NCBI RefSeq assembly: GCF_001562055.1
Contig: NZ_LLWE01000027.1
Span: 62,001-126,000, forward strand
Direction: 5' to 3'
Source of the DNA: Polycladidibacter stylochi
GTDB lineage: Bacteria > Pseudomonadota > Alphaproteobacteria > Rhizobiales > Stappiaceae
DNA length: 64,000 bases
Positions 25,969 through 33,593 of the stretch are shown here, in pieces. The position numbers and the translations under genes are program-made. Numbering within the stretch: position 1 is the first letter of the stretch; every line of letters starts with the position of its first letter. The notes beneath the pieces are model-generated. The model saw only the letters and a program-made list of their open reading frames with translations, searched no databases and was not told the origin of the DNA.

Positions 25969-26014
25969 AGTGAAATCTCCGTTTTTAAATTGTTGCTGAT
26001 GCCCATTACTTTGA

Positions 26015-26233
26015 TTATGCGGCCCTCTTGCTATCTAACCACGCCTCTATTTCGCAAAGCCTCCAGCGTTGCCCACGTGGACCCTTGCTAATGTTCATTG
26101 GTGCTGGAAGGTCAAAGTCTGGATCTTGCCGTAAAGCCCATAGGCGGTTCAATGAAAATCCTAGTAATTCAGCTAACTCAGAAGTGTTTATAAGTACCAA
26201 GGTATTTTTATTATCATTCACTGGCTCGTTCAT
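26015..26233 (-). CDS. AlpA-like helix-turn-helix regulator
   Basis: 72 residues. LINTSELAELLGFSLNRLWA, then LPAPMNISKGPRGQRWRLCEIEAWL, is the AlpA/MerR-like winged helix found beside integrases in P4-type elements, where it controls excision and satellite genes. It lies next to the integrase, separated by about 270 bases that should contain promoters. Confidence 0.8.
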   Translation of the reverse strand: MNEPVNDNKNTLVLINTSELAELLGFSLNRLWALRQDPDFDLPAPMNISKGPRGQRWRLCEIEAWLDSKRAA

Positions 26234-26500
26234 TCAGGTCCCTTTCATTTGCACAAAAAAAACACCATCGGTACAAGCATATTCCCAAACGCTTCTAGGC
26301 GAGCCCAATTGCACACGCTGGTCACAGCACGCGCCGATAGTAAGTTTTGAGTGATTCCAATGATTACAATGCTCAGAGTCATATCTCTGACCAAGGTTAT
26401 AATATGCTATGAAATATTAGAGAGACAGGGCTGCTTACTTACAAACACCCCTTTAGAGCTTTTTTTTAAAATTTTAGTTACCCTTTAAGGCATTAAAAGG

Positions 26501-27736
26501 TTATATGACAGTGGATAAGTTTGCTCTTAGGGGTATGACATTCGCAGCTTCTTGCCCTGTGATAACTTTAGACCATTGCTCTACGATGATCGCTCTTTGT
26601 TCCAATAGGTCAGCGCGGTTGTATGATCGTTCTACTTTTCCTCTAACTTCGTGTCCTTGTTGTATCTCTGCTGCATCATAAGGCAGGCCCATTTCAGCAG
26701 CCCATGTTCTAAAAGATGCTCTGAAACCATGCGGGACATAACCTACATTTTGGGTTTTCATGATCTTTGATAGTGCGCTTTCGTTTAAATATAGTGTTTT
26801 AGCTCTTGGGTGTTTAGCTTGCCTTGGGAAGAGAAAACCATCTCTTGAGAATGGTTTTGAAAGTTCGATGATGCGAAGAGCCTCAGAACTCAAGGGTACT
26901 CGTTGAGCCTCTGTATGTTGGCCGACACGTCCTTTTAAGTCCTCAGGAGGCACATGCCACACGCATTCTGTAATGTCTTCTAATTTCATGCGCCGGACTT
27001 CGCCAGACCTACGAGCTGTAAGTATCACTAATTGTAAGGCCCTAGCTGCGACAGTACCTAACTCTTCCAATTTAAGGTAATAGTCTGCCACGTCTCTCCA
27101 TGGCATAGAGGAGTAAGGTGCAGCGTTATTTATTTGTTTGCCAAGCAGCCGTTTTGCCTTGTCTGTAGTGTCTAGTTGAACCTCAAGCCCCATATCCAAG
27201 GCATGTTCAAAGCCGATCTTAAGGCGCTGAATAGCTTTCCTTGCAACTTCTTGCTTAACGTTCCATATAGGTTTCAAAGTTTTAACAATGTCTGCTGGAC
27301 TAATTTCTTCAATTGGCGTGTCTCCAATTTTTGGTAGAACATGCGTATTTAGAGCTGACCACCAGCGCCCTGTTCGCCCCTCTTCTTTAAGGGACGCTTT
27401 TCTTGCTTCAAATGCTTTCTCTAATACTTTGCGTAATGAGGTATTTCGCTCTTGCGCTTGTTGCTGTTCTAGTTTTCTTATTGCAATAGGGTCCTTACCT
27501 TCATCGCGTATTGCTCGCCACTTTGAAACTGATTCTCGTGCTTGCTGAATTGAGCATGCCGGGAAAGAGCCTAATCCCATTTCACGCCTCTTCCCTGTTA
27601 CTGGAGAAGTGTAGATAAATGCCCAACTTTTTCGCCCCGATGTGCTTACGATAAAATAAAGACCACCCCCATCGCTAATTTTCCTTGGCGTAGCGCTACG
27701 TAACTGAGTTGGTTTTAGCCGGTATATACTTGCCAC
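26501..27736 (-). CDS. int: P4-type tyrosine integrase
   Basis: 411 residues from GTG 27736, 7 bases after GGAGGA; the ATG at 27790 would read through the CCCCACAT repeats and lacks a ribosome site. The N-terminal arm-binding domain includes KISDGGGLYFIVSTSGRKSW and REMGLGSFPACSIQQARE. Catalytic residues are visible in TARRSGEVRRM (Arg), PHGFRASFRTW (His-x-x-Arg), QQGHEVRGKVERSY (His and the Tyr nucleophile). It sits directly beside tRNA-Arg, as expected for an enzyme inserting the element at the tRNA 3' end. Confidence 0.95.
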   Translation of the reverse strand: MASIYRLKPTQLRSATPRKISDGGGLYFIVSTSGRKSWAFIYTSPVTGKRREMGLGSFPACSIQQARESVSKWRAIRDEGKDPIAIRKLEQQQAQERNTSLRKVLEKAFEARKASLKEEGRTGRWWSALNTHVLPKIGDTPIEEISPADIVKTLKPIWNVKQEVARKAIQRLKIGFEHALDMGLEVQLDTTDKAKRLLGKQINNAAPYSSMPWRDVADYYLKLEELGTVAARALQLVILTARRSGEVRRMKLEDITECVWHVPPEDLKGRVGQHTEAQRVPLSSEALRIIELSKPFSRDGFLFPRQAKHPRAKTLYLNESALSKIMKTQNVGYVPHGFRASFRTWAAEMGLPYDAAEIQQGHEVRGKVERSYNRADLLEQRAIIVEQWSKVITGQEAANVIPLRANLSTVI

Positions 27737-27747
27737 AGAATATTCCT

Positions 27748-27779
27748 CCCCACATCCTACCCCACATTGCACCCCACAT
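27748..27779. repeat. Three CCCCACAT repeats at 12-bp spacing
   Basis: Copies at 27748, 27760 and 27772, between the integrase start and the tRNA. A related CCCCACA occurs at 17564-17570, near the other end of the element. The regular spacing beside int suggests arm-type binding sites for the integrase or an excisionase. Confidence 0.5.
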
Positions 27780-27892
27780 TTATTACGCAATGGCAGAAAA
27801 ACTAATGGGTGCTAAAAGTGCTTTATAATGGCGTATTATGGGGGTTTTTGGAGATGTTGCAAGATGCTACAAAATACATGGAAAAGTTGGTT

Positions 27893-27969
27893 TGGTGACC
27901 CCGACAGGAATTGAACCTGTGACCTACCGCTTAGGAGGCGGTCGCTCTATCCAGCTGAGCTACGGGGCC
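27893..27969 (-). tRNA. tRNA-Arg (anticodon CCU), insertion target of the island
   Basis: Minus-strand cloverleaf: acceptor GGCCCCG/CGGGGTC (one G-U), D-arm GCTC...GAGC, anticodon stem ACCGC/GCGGT with loop CTCCTAA (anticodon CCT), T-arm CAGGTTCAATTCCTG, encoded CCA (TGG at 27893-27895). Its 3' end is the attachment core repeated at 17473. The gene is intact. Confidence 0.97.
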
Positions 27970-28025
27970 ATAGCACTATTGATAGCGGTAGCCTGCCATA
28001 GCATGTTTAGAAAACGGATGCGAGT

Positions 28026-28898
28026 ATGAGTTGCTATGGAGCCCAAAACATCCCCAACCTGATCTGCGCTATTTGTAAACATAAGATGACGCTAAGGCGT
28101 TGTGGGCTGTTTCTGATGATTTCTCTTAGGGCGATGCTTGTAGGCGATATTGCACTTGGCGGGTGCGTTCGCGCGCACGATATATTGCTTGAGCGATCAA
28201 GCGAACCAAGTGCTGCCATGTTCTGGCAGCATCACAGACTTGCAGACTTACATTTGGTCGAGGGAGAGCATTATGCCGAGCAAAACTTGATGGCAAAATA
28301 TTATCGGGAGTATTTAGAGGCACAGGCAAACAGCAAAGATATAAAGAGCCATCTGGTTGGCGAAAGCATTGAGTTGCGGTTACGTGCCGGTTTGCCAGCA
28401 GATCGCTGGGGGCGAAAGGTCATTACACTTTGTTTTGAAAAAGGTACTTGCTTTTCTAAGTGGCTTTTAACAAATGGTTTGGCTGTTGTTTCGCCACAAG
28501 AATTGGATACAGAGTGTATTGATCGTCTGCTAAGCTATGAAAAGGCAGGATTTGCGAAAATATCAAGGACTTGGCGTAAGACTTATATTGTTTCGACCGA
28601 AAAAAATAACCTAGAGGAATTACGTGGGAAATTTATAATAGCCGAAGGCAAAGTCGTGACAGTTGGAAAAAGGCGCAAATACACTTATCTGAACTTCGGT
28701 AAACGCTGGACAGAGGATTTTACAGGTATTATTCAGGTAAGGTCTATTGCGAAAAAATTTGGCAAGTCATGGCCAGCTGAAGCGCTTATTGGCAAGCGGG
28801 TGCAAATCCGAGGAATACTTCAAATGAATATGGGACCGGAAATAAAAATATTCCATCCCGGTCAGCTTGAAGTGCTAGGGGTGGAGCATACACAGTAA
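28026..28898 (+). CDS. SNase-like (thermonuclease family) protein
   Basis: Up to 290 residues; the start is uncertain (ATG at 28026, 28086 or 28125), with no clear ribosome site. An OB-fold region SIELRLRAGLPADRWGRKVI, then CFSKWLLTNGLAVVSP, is followed by a C-terminal segment GKFIIAEGKVVTVGKRRKYT, YLNFGKRWTEDFTGIIQ, conserved in alphaproteobacterial thermonuclease-family proteins. Hydrophobic N-terminal residues may form a signal or anchor. The usual SNase catalytic Arg/Glu set is not obvious, so activity is doubtful. Two bases before the M48 gene. Confidence 0.6.
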   Translation: MSCYGAQNIPNLICAICKHKMTLRRCGLFLMISLRAMLVGDIALGGCVRAHDILLERSSEPSAAMFWQHHRLADLHLVEGEHYAEQNLMAKYYREYLEAQANSKDIKSHLVGESIELRLRAGLPADRWGRKVITLCFEKGTCFSKWLLTNGLAVVSPQELDTECIDRLLSYEKAGFAKISRTWRKTYIVSTEKNNLEELRGKFIIAEGKVVTVGKRRKYTYLNFGKRWTEDFTGIIQVRSIAKKFGKSWPAEALIGKRVQIRGILQMNMGPEIKIFHPGQLEVLGVEHTQ

Positions 28899-28900
28899 GA

Positions 28901-30367
28901 ATGAATGTAGCCTGTTTTAAAAAGAGCGTACGCTTTTGGAGAATAACTGTTTGGCTTGTCGCCTTGCTGTTTGGGCTATCTGGTTGCCAGATGCTTCAAA
29001 ATGCGGGTTACTCCCCGCGGCCAGGCACGCTCAGACCCGGCCTTGCAGCCGATATTGGCGCACGAGAGCACCCGCGTGTTGTGGCGACATATGGCGGCAT
29101 TTACGAGGATGGGGGCACAGAACGTGCTATTGCCAAAGTTGTTGGCCGTTTGGTTGCGGTCTCTGATGATCCGGGCCTCAAGTACAGGATTACCATTTTA
29201 AACAGTCCGGCTGTGAATGCGTTTGCTTTGCCCGGCGGTTACTTATATGTAACGCGCGGTTTGCTGGCATTGGCAAATGACACTTCCGAGCTTGCCGCAG
29301 TTCTTGCCCATGAGATGGCGCATGTTACCGCGAACCATGCCATAAAACGCAAACAACAAGCAGATCAGGCAGAACTTGTAAACCGTGTGATGTCGAATGT
29401 GGGTAAAAGCCCGGAAGCTATTGAAAAAGCCATAAAAGAAACCCAGATGCAGTTTGCACGATTTTCGCAAGAGCAAGAGTTGCAGGCGGATGATATCGGC
29501 GTACGCACTTTAGGCGCTGCCGGTTATGACCCTTATGCGGCAGCTCGCTTTTTAAAAACAATGGGTGATTTTGCCCGTTTTCAAAGCTTACAGGGTGAGA
29601 CAAGCCAAGTACCTGATTTCCTTTCGTCGCATCCCAATACGCCAGAGCGTGTTAAACGCGCTATATTAAGTGCCCGTAAAATTGGTGCCCCGGGTATTGG
29701 TCGGCGTGACAAAGCAAGCTATCTGGCAGATATTGATGGCATGCTTTATGGCGATGATCCTTTAGAAGGGTTCATCCGCGGACGTAGTTTTTTGCATAAA
29801 GCGCTTGGGATATCGTTCTATGTACCGCGCGGCTATGTTCCGGAAAACTCACCGGATGCTGTGCTGGCCAGTAATGGCCGAGGCACTGCTATGCGTTTTG
29901 ACGGGGCCGACCTTTCCGGTTTTGAAGAGCTGGAAGATTACATGCGCAGTGGCTGGATCAATGGTTTGGTTGATAATAGTGTGCGCCCGGCAACAGTAAA
30001 CGGATTGCCAGCAATGATTGGGTCAGCTGTTACCGATGGCTGGTCATTTAGAATTGGGGTGGTACGTATCGGGGCGACGGGTTACCGGTTTATCTTTGCC
30101 AGCCGGACGCCTAATCGCCGCTTTGTTGATGACTTTGAACGCACATTGCACAGTTTCAAGCAACTTAGCCCAGCAGAACAGGCGCGACTGCGCCCGTTAC
30201 GCGTGAAGGTTGTTTATGCTCGCGAAGGGGATACTGCAAGCCGCCTTGCGGTTGGAATGAGTGGAGTTGAAGCAGAGCGACGCCTCCAGCTGTTTATGAT
30301 TTTAAACCAGGTAAATAAAGCTACGCGCTTTCACAAGGGCGACCCTGTGAAGGTGATTGTTGATTGA
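28901..30367 (+). CDS. M48-family metalloprotease lipoprotein
   Basis: 488 residues. N-terminal signal with lipobox LSGC (Cys about 29) predicts a lipoprotein. Zinc site HEMAH at 137-141 (HEMAHVTANH) with the third ligand in QELQADDIG. The C-terminal half (from about 290) is a second domain ending in a LysM-like stretch (VVYAREGDTASRLAVGM). Resembles periplasmic BepA/YfgC-like quality-control proteases. It starts two bases after the preceding gene, so they are co-transcribed. Confidence 0.9.
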   Translation: MNVACFKKSVRFWRITVWLVALLFGLSGCQMLQNAGYSPRPGTLRPGLAADIGAREHPRVVATYGGIYEDGGTERAIAKVVGRLVAVSDDPGLKYRITILNSPAVNAFALPGGYLYVTRGLLALANDTSELAAVLAHEMAHVTANHAIKRKQQADQAELVNRVMSNVGKSPEAIEKAIKETQMQFARFSQEQELQADDIGVRTLGAAGYDPYAAARFLKTMGDFARFQSLQGETSQVPDFLSSHPNTPERVKRAILSARKIGAPGIGRRDKASYLADIDGMLYGDDPLEGFIRGRSFLHKALGISFYVPRGYVPENSPDAVLASNGRGTAMRFDGADLSGFEELEDYMRSGWINGLVDNSVRPATVNGLPAMIGSAVTDGWSFRIGVVRIGATGYRFIFASRTPNRRFVDDFERTLHSFKQLSPAEQARLRPLRVKVVYAREGDTASRLAVGMSGVEAERRLQLFMILNQVNKATRFHKGDPVKVIVD

Positions 30368-30404
30368 GGGCCTGTTATTTGTTGGCATGGCTTGTCATGC
30401 AGGG

Positions 30405-31235
30405 CTAGCGTGTTGCTGCACGTAATTTATCAAGTGCTTTGCATTCGATTTGTCTCACCCGTTCTTTTGAAATGCCAAGGTTTTTACCTAGCTTGGCGAG
30501 GGTTGGGCTGTCATCCATGAGATGGCGCATTTTAATTATATGACGTTCGCGTTGATTAAGTGTCATCATTGCAGCTTCGAGCTGGTTTCTACGCCGTTCG
30601 CGGTCAATCCGTTTTGTTGTTATCGCCTCAGGAGATGGGGACGGGCAAACCAGTCGGTCTTGTTGCTCTCCACCTTGCTCTTCATCGTAGAGGGGCTGAT
30701 TGAGCGAACTGTCTGGACCGGACAGGCGGGCTGTCATGCGTTGTATATCCTCCTGCTTACGACCTGTGCGTTTGCAAATGAGGGCCGATAACTCGCTATT
30801 GTTTAAATGCGGGTTGGCGCGTTCAATTTCGGCACGGATTCTACGCAATGAAAAGAAGAGGGTTTTTTGCCCCGAAGAGGTGCCGCCTCGCACGACGGAC
30901 CAGTTTTTTAAAATGAAATCTTGCAGGGAAGCCTTAATCCACCAAGTTGCATAGGTTGCAAAGCGTACCTCCCTTGTGGGATCAAAGCGGGATGCGGCTT
31001 CCATGAGCCCCAAATGACCTTCTTGAATAAGATCGCTCATGGAAAGGCCATAGCCGCTATAGCGTAATGAATGGGCGATGACCATTCGTATGTGCGCTTC
31101 TGTTAGTTTGTGAAGGGCGTTCAGGTCTTTATTGTGTACCCATCTGGTGGCAAGCGCATGCTCTTCTTCTGAGGTCAGATATGGGGCTTTTCTTGCATAT
31201 TTAGCAAGTGTGGCTTGCTTGCTTGGGTATGACAT
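30405..31235 (-). CDS. rpoH: RNA polymerase sigma factor, RpoH2 type
   Basis: 276 residues. Regions 2.1-2.4 are clear (GYGLSMSDLIQEGHLGLMEA, FDPTREVRFATYATWWIKAS), the RpoH-box-like QKTLFFSLRRIRAEIE follows, and region 4.2 ends with LGKNLGISKERVRQIECKAL. Alphaproteobacteria often carry two RpoH paralogues, and this one's Gly-rich GGTSSGQKTLF and length suit the second type, used for oxidative/singlet-oxygen response rather than classic heat shock. That role is inference. Confidence 0.9.
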   Translation of the reverse strand: MSYPSKQATLAKYARKAPYLTSEEEHALATRWVHNKDLNALHKLTEAHIRMVIAHSLRYSGYGLSMSDLIQEGHLGLMEAASRFDPTREVRFATYATWWIKASLQDFILKNWSVVRGGTSSGQKTLFFSLRRIRAEIERANPHLNNSELSALICKRTGRKQEDIQRMTARLSGPDSSLNQPLYDEEQGGEQQDRLVCPSPSPEAITTKRIDRERRRNQLEAAMMTLNQRERHIIKMRHLMDDSPTLAKLGKNLGISKERVRQIECKALDKLRAATR

Positions 31236-31549
31236 CGATCACTCTCCAATTGGCTTGAGATTGCTGCCGTTGTTGTTTTAAAAAGCTGAAAACAAAATTT
31301 AAAACCCTTTGTGTTGCTTTGTAATTTTCCAAATAGGAGATAACCTATTGAATTTACATAATTAAATTTATGGGGACATAATACTTGAAAAGATCAATAA
31401 AGCGCAGATTAGAATGATTACAATATTGATTGATATATGTGGCGTGATTAAGGCAGATTGAAGATGATAAAAAAGCAAAAGCCCGGACATGAGCCGGGCT
31501 TTTGCAAATTCTGAACTGTTATATTCTCCACACTATGTGGATGTGCTGG
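31236..31549. other. rpoH upstream region and CarD terminator
   Basis: About 314 AT-rich bases. The left part must hold the rpoH promoter; I see no secure -35/-10. The right part holds the CarD terminator hairpin listed separately. No ORF is supported. Confidence 0.5.
31475..31505 (-). terminator. Terminator of the CarD gene
   Basis: Perfect 12-bp stem GCAAAAGCCCGG / CCGGGCTTTTGC with a 7-base loop. On the minus strand it is followed by TTTTTTATC, 45 bases after the CarD stop. Confidence 0.9.
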
Positions 31550-32125
31550 CTATGCAGCGGCTTCCTGACCATCTTCAGAAGATGCGGTAGGCTTAGGACC
31601 GCGGCCAGGCGACTTGGAAAGAATATCTTCAATCTGGCGAACGGCTTCGGTGTCGGGTTGCTGCTGTACGGCTGCAATTTCACGCGCCATACGGTCAAGG
31701 GCGGCTTCATAAAGCTGGCGCTCGGAGTATGATTGCTCTGGCTGTGTTTCGGAGCGATATAGATCGCGAACAACCTCGGCAATTGAAATCAGATCACCTG
31801 AATTGATTTTTGCTTCATATTCTTGAGCGCGGCGGCTCCACATCGTGCGTTTTACGCGTGGTTTACCCTTGATGGTTTCAAGACTTTTCTTAACGGTTGC
31901 AGCTTCCGACAGTTTGCGCATGCCAACCGATGCGATTTTAGCAACGGGTACGCGCAACGTCATCTTATCCTGTTCAAATTCAATGACTAGGAGTTCGAGC
32001 GAGAAGCCGGCAACATTTTGCTCTTCTATGGCAACAATCAAGCCAACGCCATGGGACGGGTAAATGATATGTTCACCGGTTTTGAACCCCTGGCGCTGCG
32101 CGGTCTTCTTTGCGGGTGTAACCAT
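31550..32125 (-). CDS. carD: CarD-family transcription regulator
   Basis: 191 residues. The N-terminal RNA-polymerase-interacting domain (FKTGEHIIYPSHGVGLIVAI, then MTLRVPVAKIASVGMRKLS) resembles the Mfd/TRCF interaction fold. The C-terminal DNA-binding helical domain includes KRTMWSRRAQEYEAKINSGD and a conserved Trp. CarD stabilises open promoter complexes, notably at rRNA promoters. Disordered Gln/Glu tail. Monocistronic with a strong terminator. Confidence 0.93.
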   Translation of the reverse strand: MVTPAKKTAQRQGFKTGEHIIYPSHGVGLIVAIEEQNVAGFSLELLVIEFEQDKMTLRVPVAKIASVGMRKLSEAATVKKSLETIKGKPRVKRTMWSRRAQEYEAKINSGDLISIAEVVRDLYRSETQPEQSYSERQLYEAALDRMAREIAAVQQQPDTEAVRQIEDILSKSPGRGPKPTASSEDGQEAAA

Positions 32126-32675
32126 ACGCTTTACTTCTCCTGCGCAGATGCCTAGTGTGTGCTAGGCCGAGTGCTTAATAACGCAAGCACTACAAATAAG
32201 GTAAACGCAAAAAATACGCCGAAAGCACATTGCATTTCGGCGATGCGTTCTGTTCAATTTCATTCAGTCGGTTAGGTCGTGGGCTTAATCCAAAAGGCAA
32301 TCAGGCGATGCGACGCCATTGCAATTCTTCAGAAATTGCGGCCAAAAAAAATCTCCCTGAGGAGATGAACCAACCAGCGTGCCAAGCGACTATTGGGCAC
32401 TATAGCACATTATCCACGGATTTCAAACCATTCTTGTCTATGAGATAAAACGGGTTGAAATACCATGATGAATACATTGTATAATGCTTGCTAAAAGCTT
32501 GTATATACTAGTAAATTAGTCAGAAATACAAAGCATGTATTTACCAAGACTATCTCAACCTAGTGCTGGTTGCTGGTGTGAAGCTTGAGTCGGACCATAA
32601 ATATGACGCAGCTGCGTGCCCAATGACAGCTTGTTTATGGTGCGAACTGGATACTTCGCACCATATGCTGGTGGC
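32126..32675. other. Intergenic between carD and fdxA
   Basis: 550 bases. A hairpin CGCCGAAA/TTTCGGCG lies at 32217-32242 and a long hairpin at 32636-32665 next to fdxA. The rest is AT-rich, with no ORF that I support. The carD promoter is expected just upstream of 32125. Confidence 0.4.
32636..32665 (-). terminator. Hairpin after fdxA
   Basis: Perfect 11-bp stem TATGGTGCGAA / TTCGCACCATA with an 8-base loop, 10 bases after the fdxA stop. There is no T-run, so it may protect the mRNA end or terminate inefficiently. Confidence 0.5.
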
Positions 32676-33014
32676 TTAATCACCAGTGCCAGGGTTTGGC
32701 GAGAAGTATTTCGCCAGCTTGTCTTTAACGCCGTCAAATTCCGGAGCTTCCGGAAGCGCGTCTTTTTTCGCTGTAATGTTCGGCCACTTAGCGGAATATT
32801 CTGTATTGAGTTCAATCCAGCTTTCCAAGCCTGGCTCTGTATCTGGCAGAATGGCATCTGCTGGGCATTCCGGTTCACAGACGCCGCAGTCAATACATTC
32901 ATCAGGGTTGATTACCAGAAAGTTCTCACCCTCATAGAAACAGTCAACCGGACAGACCTCTACACAGTCTGTGTACTTACATTTAATACAGTTGTCAGTT
33001 ACGACGTATGTCAT
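32676..33014 (-). CDS. fdxA: Seven-iron ferredoxin
   Basis: 112 residues, the FdxA type. Cys9, Cys17 and Cys50 should bind the 3Fe-4S cluster and Cys21, Cys40, Cys43, Cys46 the 4Fe-4S cluster (CEPECP at 46-51). The C-terminal extension ([18 protein letters not shown]) is normal for the family. Cytoplasmic electron carrier. Leftward, 168 bases after the S4-domain gene. Confidence 0.95.
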   Translation of the reverse strand: MTYVVTDNCIKCKYTDCVEVCPVDCFYEGENFLVINPDECIDCGVCEPECPADAILPDTEPGLESWIELNTEYSAKWPNITAKKDALPEAPEFDGVKDKLAKYFSPNPGTGD

Positions 33015-33182
33015 CGTATCCTCATTAATATCTTGGCGACAAGTTTGTTATGTGAACGTTTTGTTCTTTGTCTCTGGTTAATCCGCCCAACTAGGCAGGG
33101 ATAGCTTTTTTGTTTGTTAGCTGCAAGGGGCTGTGTCTTATAGTTCCTACCAACTATGGAATCATAGCATTAATGCGCAGCT

Positions 33183-33566
33183 TTAAGAGGTATCAAATTG
33201 CTTGACCCGCTTTAACTGCAGCAATTGGCGTCGATCGCGCTTAGTTGGTCTGCCAGCGCCTGGTTCTCTTTGTTCGGCTTTGGCTTCTGGTTTTTCTGGT
33301 GGTGGCGGGGTTAAGTCTTCGTAAAGCGTTTGCGCTTCAGGTGCCGGGCCGCGCCTTGTTCCAGGTTGTAACACCTTCAAGATTTTTTGATGATTGCCTT
33401 TAGTGACAACCAGAACATCTCCTGGTTTCACCGTTTGGCTTGCAGCGCTCACCTTATCTTTATTGAGGCGAACATGTCCGGACACGGCGAGTTTTTGCGC
33501 CAGTGTCCGGGTTTTTGCCATGCGGGCGTACCAAAGCCATTTATCAATACGTTGAGACGCCTGCAT
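33183..33566 (-). CDS. S4-domain RNA-binding protein (HslR-like)
   Basis: 127 residues. S4 domain at the N-terminus: RIDKWLWYARMAKTRTLAQK, then SGHVRLNKDKVSAASQTVKP, DVLVVTKGN. The C-terminal tail is Pro/Lys-rich. HslR relatives bind stalled 50S subunits carrying peptidyl-tRNA. It begins 27 bases after the helicase stop, an arrangement conserved in alphaproteobacteria. Confidence 0.9.
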   Translation of the reverse strand: MQASQRIDKWLWYARMAKTRTLAQKLAVSGHVRLNKDKVSAASQTVKPGDVLVVTKGNHQKILKVLQPGTRRGPAPEAQTLYEDLTPPPPEKPEAKAEQREPGAGRPTKRDRRQLLQLKRVKQFDTS

Positions 33567-33593
33567 GTTATCCTCTTCACATTCTGCTGGCGA

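Larger units (their letters stand above)
17473..27907. mobile_element. Integrative element / phage satellite in tRNA-Arg(CCU)
   Basis: About 10.4 kb bounded by the 16-bp direct repeat. It contains a P4-type integrase beside the intact tRNA, an AlpA-like regulator, an Ash/C4-like module at the opposite end, prophage-type small proteins (minor tail Z-like, DUF6074-like, DUF6362-like, winged helix), a PutAbiC-like gene and an Acb2-like gene. No portal, terminase or capsid genes are present, so it is a satellite, a defence island or a reduced prophage. Boundaries come from the repeat. Confidence 0.85.

Noticed and set aside
32616-33104. 162-codon plus-strand frame across fdxA
   Set aside because: Antisense to fdxA, whose cluster cysteines are unmistakable.
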